From an uncultured Lachnoclostridium sp. (lineage in GTDB: Bacteria; Bacillota; Clostridia; Lachnospirales; Lachnospiraceae): a stretch of DNA of 51,651 bases. Position 1 is the first letter of the stretch. Every line of letters starts with the position of its first letter. The DNA lies in NCBI GenBank assembly GCA_930986645.1, contig CAKNJS010000014.1:1-51651 (forward strand), given 5' to 3'. Position numbers and translations under genes: made by a program. Below are positions 15,556 to 23,668 of this stretch, in pieces. The notes under the pieces are model-generated. The model was not told the DNA's origin. It was given only the letters and a program-made list of their open reading frames with translations, and did not search any database.

Positions 15556-17055
15556 GTGGGAAAACCGACAGGATTTATGGATTATGCAAGAAAAGACAAG
15601 ACAGCGGAACAGCCGCTTGAGAGAATCAAGCATTTTAATGAGTTCTATACGCCTCTTACGAAAGAGGAACAGGAACTGCAGGGGGCGCGGTGCATGGCGT
15701 GCGGCGTGCCGTTCTGCCAGTCAGGCTTAAATCTGATGGGGATGGCCAGCGGATGCCCGCTGCATAACCTTGTGCCGGAGTGGAATGATCTGATCTATAA
15801 CGGCAACTGGGAAGAGGCATATTACCGTCTGGCAAAGACAAATAACTTCCCGGAGTTTACTTCCAGAGTATGTCCGGCTCTCTGTGAGAATGCATGTACA
15901 TGCGGCCTGAATCAGGATCCGGTGGCGTCAAAGAGCAATGAATACGCCATCATTGAAAATGCGTATGATAAGGGCTATGCAAAAGCGCGTCCGCCGAAAG
16001 TGCGTACGGGCAAAAAAGTAGCTGTCATCGGTTCCGGCCCGTCCGGACTGGCGGCAGCGGATCTTCTCAACAGAAGAGGACATCAGGTCACTGTGTTCGA
16101 GCGTGAGGATAAACCGGGCGGACTGCTCCGTTACGGTATTCCGAATATGAAACTGGAGAAGCAGTATATTGACAGAAAGCTTAAGATTATGGAGGAAGAA
16201 GGCGTTGAGTTCCGCGTGAACTGCAATGTAGGAAAGGATGTAAAACCGGCGCAGCTCTTAAAAGAGTACGACCGCATCGTCCTTGCCTGCGGAGCGTCCC
16301 ATCCCCGCGATATCAAAGCTCCGGGACGTGACGCGGAGGGAATCTATTTTGCGGTGGATTTCCTGAAGTCTACGACGAAAGCTCTTTGGTCTCATAATAT
16401 GCAGCTTAAGGACGGAACATATATTTCTGCAAAAGGGAAAAATGTGATCGTCATCGGCGGCGGTGATACAGGAAACGACTGTGTCGGTACTTCCATCCGC
16501 CACGGCGCCAAGTCTGTGCTCCAGCTGGAGATGATGCCGAAAGCTCCGGATCAGAGAACAGAGACAAACCCGTGGCCGGAGTGGCCGAGGATCTGTAAGA
16601 CAGATTACGGCCAGCAGGAAGCAATTGCCGTGTTCGGACATGATCCTCGTGTCTATCAGACAACGGTCAAAGAGTTTGTAAAAGACAAGAAAGGCAGACT
16701 CTGCAAAGCCGTGCTCGTCAAGCTGGAGAGCAAGAAAGACGAAAAGACCGGCAGGATGTATATGGCTGAGATTCCAGGCAGCGAGTACACAGTAGATGCA
16801 GATCTTGTATTGATCGCAGCAGGATTCCTTGGAAGCGAAGAGTATGTCACGAAAGCGTTCGGTGTGGAAGTCAATGAGCGGACGAACGTAAAGACAGAGC
16901 CGGGTAAATATGCGACAAATATCAAACATGTATTTACAGCCGGTGATATGCACAGAGGACAGTCGCTTGTCGTATGGGCGATCCGCGAGGGACGTGAGGC
17001 TGCGAGAGATGTCGATGAGAGCCTGATGGGCTATACAAATCTGAATATACAGTAG
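15556..17055 (+). CDS. gltD: glutamate synthase small (beta) subunit
   Basis: This 499-residue FAD- and NAD(P)H-dependent oxidoreductase feeds electrons to GltB. The N-terminal region carries the cysteines for two 4Fe-4S clusters (C46, C49, C54, C67, then CPALCENACTCG near 107-118). An FAD site VIGSGPSGLAAADLL lies near 156 and a second dinucleotide site VIGGGDTGNDCVG near 300. It starts with GTG eight bases after AGGAGG. Length and order are as in bacterial NADPH-GOGAT. A G-U-rich hairpin follows the gene. Confidence 0.96.
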   Translation: MGKPTGFMDYARKDKTAEQPLERIKHFNEFYTPLTKEEQELQGARCMACGVPFCQSGLNLMGMASGCPLHNLVPEWNDLIYNGNWEEAYYRLAKTNNFPEFTSRVCPALCENACTCGLNQDPVASKSNEYAIIENAYDKGYAKARPPKVRTGKKVAVIGSGPSGLAAADLLNRRGHQVTVFEREDKPGGLLRYGIPNMKLEKQYIDRKLKIMEEEGVEFRVNCNVGKDVKPAQLLKEYDRIVLACGASHPRDIKAPGRDAEGIYFAVDFLKSTTKALWSHNMQLKDGTYISAKGKNVIVIGGGDTGNDCVGTSIRHGAKSVLQLEMMPKAPDQRTETNPWPEWPRICKTDYGQQEAIAVFGHDPRVYQTTVKEFVKDKKGRLCKAVLVKLESKKDEKTGRMYMAEIPGSEYTVDADLVLIAAGFLGSEEYVTKAFGVEVNERTNVKTEPGKYATNIKHVFTAGDMHRGQSLVVWAIREGREAARDVDESLMGYTNLNIQ

Positions 17056-17060
17056 GAAAA

Positions 17061-17106
17061 CCGTAATAGTTCGGTTCGTGCCGCCTGTGCAGCTGAACTG
17101 TTATGG
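17061..17106 (+). other. stable hairpin after gltD, not a canonical terminator
   Basis: A 16-bp stem, CCGTAATAGTTCGGTT with AGCTGAACTGTTATGG around a 14-base loop, pairs at every position if four G-U pairs are allowed. Those pairs exist only in the + strand RNA, so the structure is probably for the gltBD transcript. It is followed by AAAAATAAGG rather than a T run, so a 3'-stabilising or processing role is as likely as termination. Confidence 0.55.
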
Positions 17107-17142
17107 AAAAATAAGGATTATGTGAAAAATTGGCGGATTTTG

Positions 17143-17171
17143 TTGAAAAATATATGTTTCTGCGGTATGAT
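17143..17171 (+). promoter_or_regulatory. promoter of the first NlpC/P60 gene
   Basis: TTGAAA at 17143-17148 and TATGAT at 17166-17171 with a 17-bp spacer. The word TGTTGAAAAA around the -35 is shared with the promoter of the paralogue at 18606. Confidence 0.75.
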
Positions 17172-17213
17172 TCATTTGTAGAATGTTAAATGTGAGTAAA
17201 CAGTACAGGTGAA

Positions 17214-18413
17214 ATGATGAAATACAGAAGATTACATAATATGCTGCTTGCAACAGGTTTGACTTGCGCGCTGACGGTAACACCTGTCTTGGCGGCGCCT
17301 GACAGCACACTGGACAGCCTTCAGAATGAGCAGAATAATCTGCAGGAACAGAAGAGCAGTGCCCAGAGTGAACTGAACAGTCTGCAGTCTGAGTTGGAAA
17401 CACTTATGTCAAAGATATCGGATCTGGAGCAGCAGCTGATATCTAAGGGGCAGGAGATCACTCAGGCGGAGAAGGATCTGGATGCGGCCGAAGAAAAGCG
17501 TCAGGAACAGTATGACGCTATGAAGCTGAGGATAAAATATATATATGAGTCCGGCGGAGATGCAGCTGCTCTGGAAAGAGTAATTACATCGGGAGATATT
17601 ACGAGTATGTTGACGCAGGCGGAATACTCCCAGCGGGTTCATGAATATGACAGGAAGCAGCTGCAGGCATATGCCGATACGGTGCAGGAGATCGAAGATC
17701 TTCAGGATACACTTGAGAAGGATATGGCAAAGCTGGAAAATCTTGAGTCAGAATATGAGGAACAGCAGGAGACGCTGAATACAACGATAACATCTAAACA
17801 GGATGAAATTTCCGATCTGGACGGGATGCTTCAGGATGCGGCGAGAAAAGTTCTGGAAGAACAGCAGCGCCGTCAGGAAGCAGAACAGCAGGCTCAGGCG
17901 GAGACGGCGGACAATAGCGGCAGCGCTTCAGAAGACCAGAATTCCGGCGGCGGTTCAGTTTCAGACAGCGGAAATACACAGGGCGGCGGCTCCGGCGGGG
18001 ATTCCTCAGACGAAACATCTCCTGCTCCGGACACCGATACCGGCGGATCGGATACAGGAAGTTCATCGACGACGCCAAGTTATGATTCTTCCTCAGGAAG
18101 CGCTATCGTCAGCCGCGCGCAGAGTATGATCGGACGTCCGTATGAGTGGGGAGCGGCAGGGCCGGATTCCTTCGATTGTTCAGGACTTGTCAGCTACTGT
18201 ATTACAGGAAGATTTGTCCATTCGTGGACGACATCAGATATTATTACGTGGCCGCGTGTGAGCAATCCGCAGCCTGGTGATATCTGTGTATCAGCCACAC
18301 ATTGCGGAGTATATGTGGGAGGAGGCATGATGATCCATGCACCTCAGACTGGAGATATAGTAAAAAAGAGCGCTGTCCACAAAGGTATGATTTATGTACG
18401 CTACGGAGGCTGA
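17214..18413 (+). CDS. secreted coiled-coil NlpC/P60 peptidoglycan endopeptidase (first copy)
   Basis: This 399-residue exported protein has a signal peptide with cleavage likely after VLA (around residue 27), a long glutamine- and glutamate-rich coiled coil (about 30-230), a Gly/Ser/Thr-rich linker (about 235-290) and a C-terminal NlpC/P60 (C40) domain. Catalytic residues are C322 in FDCSG, H363 in THCG and H375 in MIHAP. Such proteins cleave D-Glu-diaminopimelate bonds in stem peptides; the coiled coil may hold the enzyme inactive or bind an FtsEX-like activator. ATG codons at 17214 and 17217 are both usable with AGGTG just upstream. It is monocistronic, with its own promoter and terminator, and has a tandem paralogue 267 bases downstream. 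Confidence 0.92.
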   Translation: MMKYRRLHNMLLATGLTCALTVTPVLAAPDSTLDSLQNEQNNLQEQKSSAQSELNSLQSELETLMSKISDLEQQLISKGQEITQAEKDLDAAEEKRQEQYDAMKLRIKYIYESGGDAAALERVITSGDITSMLTQAEYSQRVHEYDRKQLQAYADTVQEIEDLQDTLEKDMAKLENLESEYEEQQETLNTTITSKQDEISDLDGMLQDAARKVLEEQQRRQEAEQQAQAETADNSGSASEDQNSGGGSVSDSGNTQGGGSGGDSSDETSPAPDTDTGGSDTGSSSTTPSYDSSSGSAIVSRAQSMIGRPYEWGAAGPDSFDCSGLVSYCITGRFVHSWTTSDIITWPRVSNPQPGDICVSATHCGVYVGGGMMIHAPQTGDIVKKSAVHKGMIYVRYGG

Positions 18414-18444
18414 GAGCATATATAATAAGAAGAAATATGAACAG

Positions 18445-18482
18445 AGACTTTGGAGCAGATGCTTCAAAGTCTTTGTTTTTTT
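18445..18482 (+). terminator. rho-independent terminator
   Basis: AGACTTTGGAGC, loop AGAT, GCTTCAAAGTCT (one G-U pair), then TTG and seven T. It closes the first NlpC/P60 gene. The 120 bp that follow are AT-rich and hold no gene. Confidence 0.93.
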
Positions 18483-18605
18483 AAAAAATATTACAGAAAT
18501 GTTAAAAAACTATTGAAATTTATTCTGCCTTTTATTATAATTTATTACAGACTGATACATTTACGAAAGAGAAGCCCTAAATGTGCGTTTTTTGAAGAAA
18601 TGATG

Positions 18606-18634
18606 TTGAAAAACACAGCTTTCTGTTGTATTAT
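18606..18634 (+). promoter_or_regulatory. promoter of the second NlpC/P60 gene
   Basis: TTGAAA at 18606-18611 and TATTAT at 18629-18634, 17-bp spacer. It resembles the promoter at 17143 in the -35 context (TGTTGAAAAA) and spacing, suggesting the paralogues were duplicated together with their promoter. Confidence 0.78.
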
Positions 18635-18680
18635 GCATATATGTGGGGACATAGATAATATAATAGGGAAAGGTGAAGAG

Positions 18681-19802
18681 ATGAGATTAAAGAAAAGAGT
18701 ACATAGCGCATTTATCGCTACAGTTCTTACCTGTTCACTTGCAGTGACACCGGTTTTTGCGGCACCGGATACGCTGGAACAGCTTCAGAAAGAACAGCAG
18801 GACCTTCAGAATCAGAAAGCCGCAGCTCAGGATGAACTGAATGAACTTCAGGCAGAATTGAATACAATCGTTGAAAAACTGTCTGATCTGGAAGATCAGC
18901 TGATCGCAAAAGGTGAGGAAATCATTCAGGCACAGGATGACCTGAAAGTTGCAGAGGAAAAGAAAGAAGAGCAGTACGAGGCTATGAAGCTCCGCATCAA
19001 GTATATGTATGAAGCGGGCAGCGGAACAGCAACCATGGAAAAGGTTATGACATCCGGTGATATTTCCAGTATGCTGACACAGGCTGAGTATTCCCAGCAG
19101 GTTCATGAGTATGACCGTGAACAGCTTCAGGAATATGCAGATACTGTACAGCAGATCGAAGATCTTCAGGCAAAGCTGGAGTCAGAGATGTCAGATCTGG
19201 AAGATCTTGAAGATGAATATCAGCAGCAGGAAGACACACTGAATTCTACTATCGCCTCCAAGAAGGATCAGGTATCAGATTTAGACGACATGATTCAGGA
19301 AGCGGCGAGAAAAGTTCAGGAAGAAAAAGACCGTCAGGAAGCCGAGGCTGAAGCAGAACGTCAGAGACAGCTGGCGGCACAGCAGCAGGCGGCTCAGGCA
19401 CAGCAGAGTAATAATACCGGAGGCAGCAACGGAGGCGGTTCTGTTTCCTCAGGCGGAGGAAGCAGCGAGCCGACATACAGCGCCTCGACAGGTAATGCGG
19501 TTGTCGATCGTGCACGCAGTAAGATCGGATGCTGGTATCAGTGGGGTGCGGTCGGACCGAATACATTCGACTGCTCCGGACTTGTAAGCTACGCTTTGAC
19601 AGGCAGTTATACTCGTCTTGGAAATACTACAACATTTATGGGATGGACAAGAGTCAGCAATCCGCAGCCGGGTGATATTTGTGTAAACAGCCATCACTGC
19701 GGTATCTATATCGGAGGCGGTCAGATGATTCACGCACCGCATACCGGAGCTCAGGTTCAGGTCGGATCTGTACATAGTGATATGATTTATGTTCGTTATT
19801 AA
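18681..19802 (+). CDS. secreted coiled-coil NlpC/P60 peptidoglycan endopeptidase (second copy)
   Basis: This 373-residue paralogue has the same layout as the gene at 17214: signal peptide ending near VFA (residue 27), coiled coil to about residue 220, Gln/Ala- then Gly/Ser-rich linker and an NlpC/P60 domain with C298 (FDCSG), H339 (HHCG) and H351 (MIHAP). The open frame reaches back to 18450, but that stretch covers the promoter; ATG 18681 after AAAGGTGAAGAG gives the signal peptide start MRLKKRVHSAFIA. The coiled coils are nearly co-linear with the first copy while the linkers differ in length and composition. Confidence 0.92.
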   Translation: MRLKKRVHSAFIATVLTCSLAVTPVFAAPDTLEQLQKEQQDLQNQKAAAQDELNELQAELNTIVEKLSDLEDQLIAKGEEIIQAQDDLKVAEEKKEEQYEAMKLRIKYMYEAGSGTATMEKVMTSGDISSMLTQAEYSQQVHEYDREQLQEYADTVQQIEDLQAKLESEMSDLEDLEDEYQQQEDTLNSTIASKKDQVSDLDDMIQEAARKVQEEKDRQEAEAEAERQRQLAAQQQAAQAQQSNNTGGSNGGGSVSSGGGSSEPTYSASTGNAVVDRARSKIGCWYQWGAVGPNTFDCSGLVSYALTGSYTRLGNTTTFMGWTRVSNPQPGDICVNSHHCGIYIGGGQMIHAPHTGAQVQVGSVHSDMIYVRY

Positions 19803-19818
19803 TAAATAAAAAGGATTT

Positions 19819-19850
19819 TACCCTGCGGCGCAGCGCCGCAGGGTATTTTG
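19819..19850 (+). terminator. rho-independent terminator
   Basis: TACCCTGCGGCGC and GCGCCGCAGGGTA form a 13-bp perfect inverted repeat around a single A (in RNA the innermost pairs open to give a loop), followed by TTTTG. It closes the second NlpC/P60 gene. Confidence 0.88.
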
Positions 19851-19860
19851 TTGTTATCTC

Positions 19861-19890
19861 TTGTATGTGGCAGCAAATATGTGCTAGAAT
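19861..19890 (+). promoter_or_regulatory. promoter of cobO
   Basis: TTGTAT at 19861-19866 and TAGAAT at 19885-19890, 18-bp spacer, with an extended -10 (TGCTAGAAT). The cobO ATG lies 31 bases downstream. Confidence 0.72.
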
Positions 19891-19920
19891 AGAGAAGATC
19901 TTACGGAGAGGAAGAACAGA

Positions 19921-20448
19921 ATGAATCAGGGACTTATTCATATTTACTGTGGAGACGGAAAAGGAAAGACTTCAGCAGCCACCGGACTGGCTGTGCGGGC
20001 AGCAGGATGCGGAAAGAAAGTTCTCTTTGCGAGGTTCCTTAAGAATGAGGAGTCGGGGGAGCTGAAAATCCTTGATCAGATCCCTGAGATCGATGTGATC
20101 CATCTGGAAAGATCTTACGGTTTTTACAGTACGCTTTCAGACAGTGAGAAAGAGGAAGTACGCAGTATGTACCGTGCGCTGTGGTCTGATATCCTGAACA
20201 GAATATCAGATGGAGCTTACGACATTCTTGTCATAGATGAGTTTATGGCGGCTTACGGATACGGACTGATCCCACGGGATGAGGCACTCACTTTTCTGAG
20301 AGAAAAACCGGCGGGTCTGGAGATTGTCCTGACGGGGCGGAATCCGGACGAAAGACTTGTGGAGCTGGCAGATTATGTGTCGGAGATCCGCAAGGTAAAG
20401 CATCCCTTTGACCGTGGAATCCGGGCGCGGAGAGGGATCGAATATTAG
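19921..20448 (+). CDS. cobO: cob(I)yrinic acid a,c-diamide adenosyltransferase
   Basis: This 175-residue cytoplasmic enzyme of the BtuR/CobO/CobA family transfers the 5'-deoxyadenosyl group of ATP to cobalt(I) of corrinoids. The P-loop is GDGKGKTS (11-18); AVRAAGCGKKVLFARFLK and the ILVIDEFMAAYGYGLI segment (Walker B-like, near 103) are diagnostic. Its length is usual for the family. It has its own promoter and lies upstream of the cobalamin riboswitch, so it is probably made even when the importer and synthesis genes are shut off, allowing salvage. GGAGAGG precedes the ATG. Confidence 0.95.
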   Translation: MNQGLIHIYCGDGKGKTSAATGLAVRAAGCGKKVLFARFLKNEESGELKILDQIPEIDVIHLERSYGFYSTLSDSEKEEVRSMYRALWSDILNRISDGAYDILVIDEFMAAYGYGLIPRDEALTFLREKPAGLEIVLTGRNPDERLVELADYVSEIRKVKHPFDRGIRARRGIEY

Positions 20449-20695
20449 TAAACGGTATGTCCGAAAGGATGTACCAAACCAGATCCGGCATACATTTAGA
20501 AGACACAGTCTGTAACCGGGCAGGGACTGTATATAGTCTGCTGACATCCGGCATCAGGACTGCGAGGAAGTCAGGTGGGAATCCTGCACAATACCCGTTG
20601 CTGTATTGGAGGAGCGGTGCTTCGATATACGTCACTGGGACTGAAATCCCGGGAAGGCAGAGGCGCCTGCTGTGATACCTAAGTCAGAATATTCG
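20439..20695 (+). ncRNA. cobalamin riboswitch
   Basis: The 300-base gap between cobO and cbiM carries the conserved parts of a cobalamin-sensing leader: the GAGGAAG-TCAGG-TGGGAATCCTG core at 20563-20586, then CCCGTTGC (20594-20601), GTCACTGGGA (20631-20640) and CCCGGGAAGG (20648-20657) and a closing AAGTCAGAATATTCG. A GGTATGTCC-GAAA-GGATGTACC hairpin sits at the 5' side. CGAATATT at 20439-20446, inside the last codons of cobO, could pair perfectly with AATATTCG at 20688-20695 as a closing helix. No terminator follows, so control of cbiM translation (start site 54 bases on) is the more likely mechanism. It would repress the cobalt importer and downstream genes when cobalamin is plentiful. Confidence 0.87.
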
Positions 20696-20748
20696 CTTTT
20701 AAATGGATCTGGGGATTACGGGAATATGATCAAAAAGGAGAAAAGAAA

Positions 20749-21639
20749 ATGCCGAAAAAAAAGAAAATCTTACTGCGGGCATACATCGTATTTGCGGCAA
20801 TGTTCGCGGTCGCGCCTGCATCCAATGCGATGCACATCATGGAGGGCTACCTGCCGGCGGGTTACTGCGTGGCGTGGGGAGTCATCTGCCTGCCGTTTCT
20901 GATCGCAGGATTTATTTCACTAAGAAACAAAGTAAAAGAAAACAGAAGAAACCTGATTCTGATCGCCATGTCAGGAGCGTTTATCTTTGTGATTTCATCA
21001 TTGAAGATTCCGTCGGTGACAGGAAGCTGTTCCCACATGACAGGAACAGGTCTGGGAGCAATCCTTTTCGGTCCTGCCTCGGTCAGCGTGCTGGGGATCA
21101 TTGTGCTGGTCTTTCAGGCCGTACTGCTGGCGCACGGAGGACTGACAACACTGGGGGCCAATACGTTTTCCATGGCAATTGCGGGACCTCTGGTTTCATT
21201 TGGTATATATAAACTGTGCTGTCACACGAAAGTTAACCGGAAAGCGGCAATCTTTCTTGCGGCATTTCTGGGGGATATATTTACATATTGTGTGACAAGC
21301 ATTCAGCTTGCTCTTGCCTACCCCTCTGAAGCAGGCGGCGTGGCGGCGTCGGCGGTGAAGTTTCTCGGCGTGTTCGCACCGACTCAGCTTCCGCTGGCTG
21401 TGATCGAGGGCATCCTTACAGTTGTAATTATGATCGGGCTTGAAACATACGCAAAACCGGAGCTTAAGAGCATTGGCTTTTTGCGCGATACGCCCGGCAA
21501 GCAGCCGCCATGCTTGCATGAGCGGATATTTGCCGGGCAACGGACAGCGAACGACTCATGTCGTGAGCTGAGCGAAGTATCGCGTGATCGGATAGGGGAG
21601 GCGAAGCATCCCTATCCGATTGACAGGAAGGAGGCATAG
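20749..21639 (+). CDS. cbiM: cobalt ECF transporter substrate-specificity subunit CbiM
   Basis: This membrane S-component binds and moves cobalt(II) with CbiN, CbiQ and CbiO. The precursor has a cleavable N-terminus ending APASNA, exposing MHIMEGYLP (Met28, His29), the metal-binding N-terminus typical of CbiM, followed by six to seven membrane segments and the conserved SSLKIPSVTGSCSHMTGTGLG-like region near residue 83. The normal family C-terminus is reached near residue 245 (YAKPELKSIGFL). The last 50 codons are not family sequence: they are a translation of the structured element at 21484-21620. The start at 20749 follows AAAAGGAG. Confidence 0.93.
   Translation: MPKKKKILLRAYIVFAAMFAVAPASNAMHIMEGYLPAGYCVAWGVICLPFLIAGFISLRNKVKENRRNLILIAMSGAFIFVISSLKIPSVTGSCSHMTGTGLGAILFGPASVSVLGIIVLVFQAVLLAHGGLTTLGANTFSMAIAGPLVSFGIYKLCCHTKVNRKAAIFLAAFLGDIFTYCVTSIQLALAYPSEAGGVAASAVKFLGVFAPTQLPLAVIEGILTVVIMIGLETYAKPELKSIGFLRDTPGKQPPCLHERIFAGQRTANDSCRELSEVSRDRIGEAKHPYPIDRKEA
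21484..21620. repeat. multi-branched palindromic element read as the 3' end of cbiM
   Basis: Nested inverted repeats fill this stretch. An outer helix CGCGATAC (21484-21491) with GTATCGCG (21577-21584) encloses a long arm GCCCGGCAA (21492-21500) with TTGCCGGGC (21530-21538), capped by CCGC-CATGC...GCATG-A-GCGG, and a second arm CAGC-GA-ACGAC...GTCGT-GA-GCTG (21545-21570). It is followed by an 11-bp hairpin ATCGGATAGGG (21587-21597) with CCCTATCCGAT (21610-21620). The fold is a three-way junction plus a stem-loop. It shares the words ATGCTTGCAT and TGAGCTGAGCG, in the same order, with the minus strand of the element at 2117-2280. It looks inserted into the end of cbiM. Confidence 0.65.
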
Positions 21640-21644
21640 GTATT

Positions 21645-21974
21645 ATGACAAAGAATACAAAGACTGTTATTATCCTTCTTGTGATCGCTGTATTGATTGC
21701 AGTTATCCCGGTTGCCGCTCTCAGGGGTGCTGAATTCGGGGGCTCCGACGATGCGGGAAGTGTGATGGTAGAGGAAATCCACGGAGAATATGAGCCGTGG
21801 TTTACCCCTGTTCTGGAGACAGCCATCGGCGGAGAACTTCCGGGAGAACTGGAGAGCCTCCTCTTCTGCGTGCAGACCGGAATCGGCGTGGGAGTGATCG
21901 CCTTTTTTATGGGGCGTTTTGTGGAGCGTAAGAAATGGATGAAGAAGATGGGAGAAGAAGATGCTCCTGATTGA
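21645..21974 (+). CDS. cbiN: cobalt transport accessory protein CbiN
   Basis: This 109-residue protein has two membrane segments (about 8-28 and 75-92) around an acidic extracytoplasmic loop that contains GAEFGGSDD and EPWFTPV, as in CbiN. It joins CbiM to give a functional cobalt importer. AAGGAGG lies upstream of the ATG. Its end overlaps the cbiQ start by 14 bases. Confidence 0.92.
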   Translation: MTKNTKTVIILLVIAVLIAVIPVAALRGAEFGGSDDAGSVMVEEIHGEYEPWFTPVLETAIGGELPGELESLLFCVQTGIGVGVIAFFMGRFVERKKWMKKMGEEDAPD

Positions 21975-22728
21975 TAAACTGAGCTACCAGTCAAAGTTAA
22001 GATATGTAAATGCATCGGAGAAGCTTGTGTATGCCCTGCTGACTCTCGTGCTTTGCGTTTTGAGCCGCTCGGTAAAGGTGGCTGTGCTGGTATTTGCCGT
22101 CAATGGAGTGCTGACGGTGGGAAAGGGGGGCATCCCCCTTTTCCGTTATATAAAGCTGTTCATGATCCCGCTGGCTTTTCTGGCAGCGGGGACGGCTGCG
22201 GTCATGATAAATGTATCCCGCACTCCTATGGATGCTTTTGCACTGCCGGCAGGAGAATGGTATATTACGGGAAGCAACGAGGGAATACGGCGCGGACTGA
22301 GATTGTGTGTTACTGCACTCTCTGCGGTAAGCTCTCTGTATTTCCTGTCGCTTAATACAGTGATGACAGATATACTCTGCTCCTGTAGAAAATTGCATTT
22401 TCCGCCGCTTCTCACAGAACTGATGCTTCTGATCTACCGTTTTATCTTCGTATTGTTTGAGACCGCATCTTCGATTACGGTGTCACAGCAGTCCCGGCTC
22501 GGAAACCGCGGCTTTAAGACGAGGATCCGTTCTTTTGGGAAGCTGGGATCTTCCCTTTTTATACTTGCGCTGAAACGTTCCAGCACCCTTTACGATGCAA
22601 TGGAATCCAGATGCTATGACGGCAGCATAAGAGTGCTTTCGCGGGAGCAGCCGGCAAAGGCCGGAGAAATCGCAGTCATAGCATTGTATGGAGCAGTGCT
22701 GGTGCTGGTGTGGCTTTTATGTGGATGA
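21961..22728 (+). CDS. cbiQ: cobalt ECF transporter transmembrane T-component CbiQ
   Basis: This 255-residue integral membrane protein couples the ATPase to the CbiMN unit. It begins with the typical short cytoplasmic helix (DKLSYQSKLRYVNASEKL), has about five membrane segments, and carries the coupling-helix region with ALKRSSTLYDAMESRCYDG (A-R-G type motif) near residue 200. The start overlaps cbiN, with AGAAGA just upstream of the ATG. Next gene, cbiO, supplies the ATPase. Confidence 0.92.
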   Translation: MLLIDKLSYQSKLRYVNASEKLVYALLTLVLCVLSRSVKVAVLVFAVNGVLTVGKGGIPLFRYIKLFMIPLAFLAAGTAAVMINVSRTPMDAFALPAGEWYITGSNEGIRRGLRLCVTALSAVSSLYFLSLNTVMTDILCSCRKLHFPPLLTELMLLIYRFIFVLFETASSITVSQQSRLGNRGFKTRIRSFGKLGSSLFILALKRSSTLYDAMESRCYDGSIRVLSREQPAKAGEIAVIALYGAVLVLVWLLCG

Positions 22729-22738
22729 ATGCAGAGAG

Positions 22739-23593
22739 ATGGAGTATAATGAAATGAAATGTGATGAGGACTGGGTGATAAAGGCAGAGAATGTCTCTTA
22801 CACCTATGATGGAAATAATCAAAAAGCACTCAACGGGCTGAATCTGAAGATACGCCGGGGCGCGAAAGTGGCTTTTATGGGCGGAAACGGATCGGGAAAA
22901 TCTACATTTTTCCTGTGTCTCAACGGGATACGCCGGCCGGATGAAGGAACAATATACATTGACGGAAAACCTGTTGAGTATACAAGAAAAGGTCTCCTCG
23001 ACGTGAGAAGCAAAGTGGGGATCGTGTTTCAGGAGCCGGACGACCAGCTCTTTTCCGCCAGCGTATATGAAGAAATTTCTTTCGGAATATTGAATCTGGG
23101 AGCCGATGAGGATACGGCGCGCAGAGAAGTAGAGCGTGTGATAGAGGAACTGGAGATCACACCTTTTCAGGATCGGCCGGCACATGCATTAAGCGGAGGA
23201 CAGAAGAAGCAGGTCGCTATCGCGGATATTCTCGTCATGCATCCGGAAGTGATGATACTTGACGAGCCTGCTGCAGCGCTGGATCCAAAGCATACGAGGA
23301 AAGTGCAGGAAATTGTGGACAGACTGTCGGAAAAAGGGATTACAGTGCTGATGGCAACCCATGATATTGATTACGCATACGCGTGGGCTGATGAGATCGT
23401 ACTGATGCATGAAGGAAAAGTAATCCGGCAGGGCACTCCAGCCCAAGTGTGTACAGACAGACAGGCGCTCGAGGAGGCTAGTCTGGAACTGCCTGTCGTA
23501 GTGAAAATATATGAGAGGCTTAGGGAAAAAGCCCTGATACCGGAAGATACGCCTCTTCCGGGAAATGTGGAGGAACTGATTGAAGAGCTGTGA
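22739..23593 (+). CDS. cbiO: cobalt ECF transporter ATPase CbiO
   Basis: This is an ECF-type ABC ATPase of 284 residues. Walker A is GGNGSGKST (48-56), the Q-loop segment VFQEPDDQLFSASVYEEI is characteristic of ECF ATPases, the signature is LSGGQKKQVAIADIL near 152, and Walker B is VMILDEPAAALDP near 173. Starts at 22688 (inside cbiQ), 22739 and 22754 are possible; ribosome binding sites are weak for all. 22739 is chosen because it is the first ATG after the cbiQ stop. It powers the CbiMNQO cobalt importer. Confidence 0.92.
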   Translation: MEYNEMKCDEDWVIKAENVSYTYDGNNQKALNGLNLKIRRGAKVAFMGGNGSGKSTFFLCLNGIRRPDEGTIYIDGKPVEYTRKGLLDVRSKVGIVFQEPDDQLFSASVYEEISFGILNLGADEDTARREVERVIEELEITPFQDRPAHALSGGQKKQVAIADILVMHPEVMILDEPAAALDPKHTRKVQEIVDRLSEKGITVLMATHDIDYAYAWADEIVLMHEGKVIRQGTPAQVCTDRQALEEASLELPVVVKIYERLREKALIPEDTPLPGNVEELIEEL

Positions 23594-23668
23594 CACAGCA
23601 GTCCGGTCATCAGATATCCGGTAAGATCTCCGGAAAATGAGCAGAGCATAGAGAAAGGATTATCGAAG

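Noticed and set aside
18450..18680. Extended N-terminus of the second NlpC/P60 protein
   Set aside because: The region holds a terminator and a promoter; the ATG at 18681 gives a proper signal peptide.
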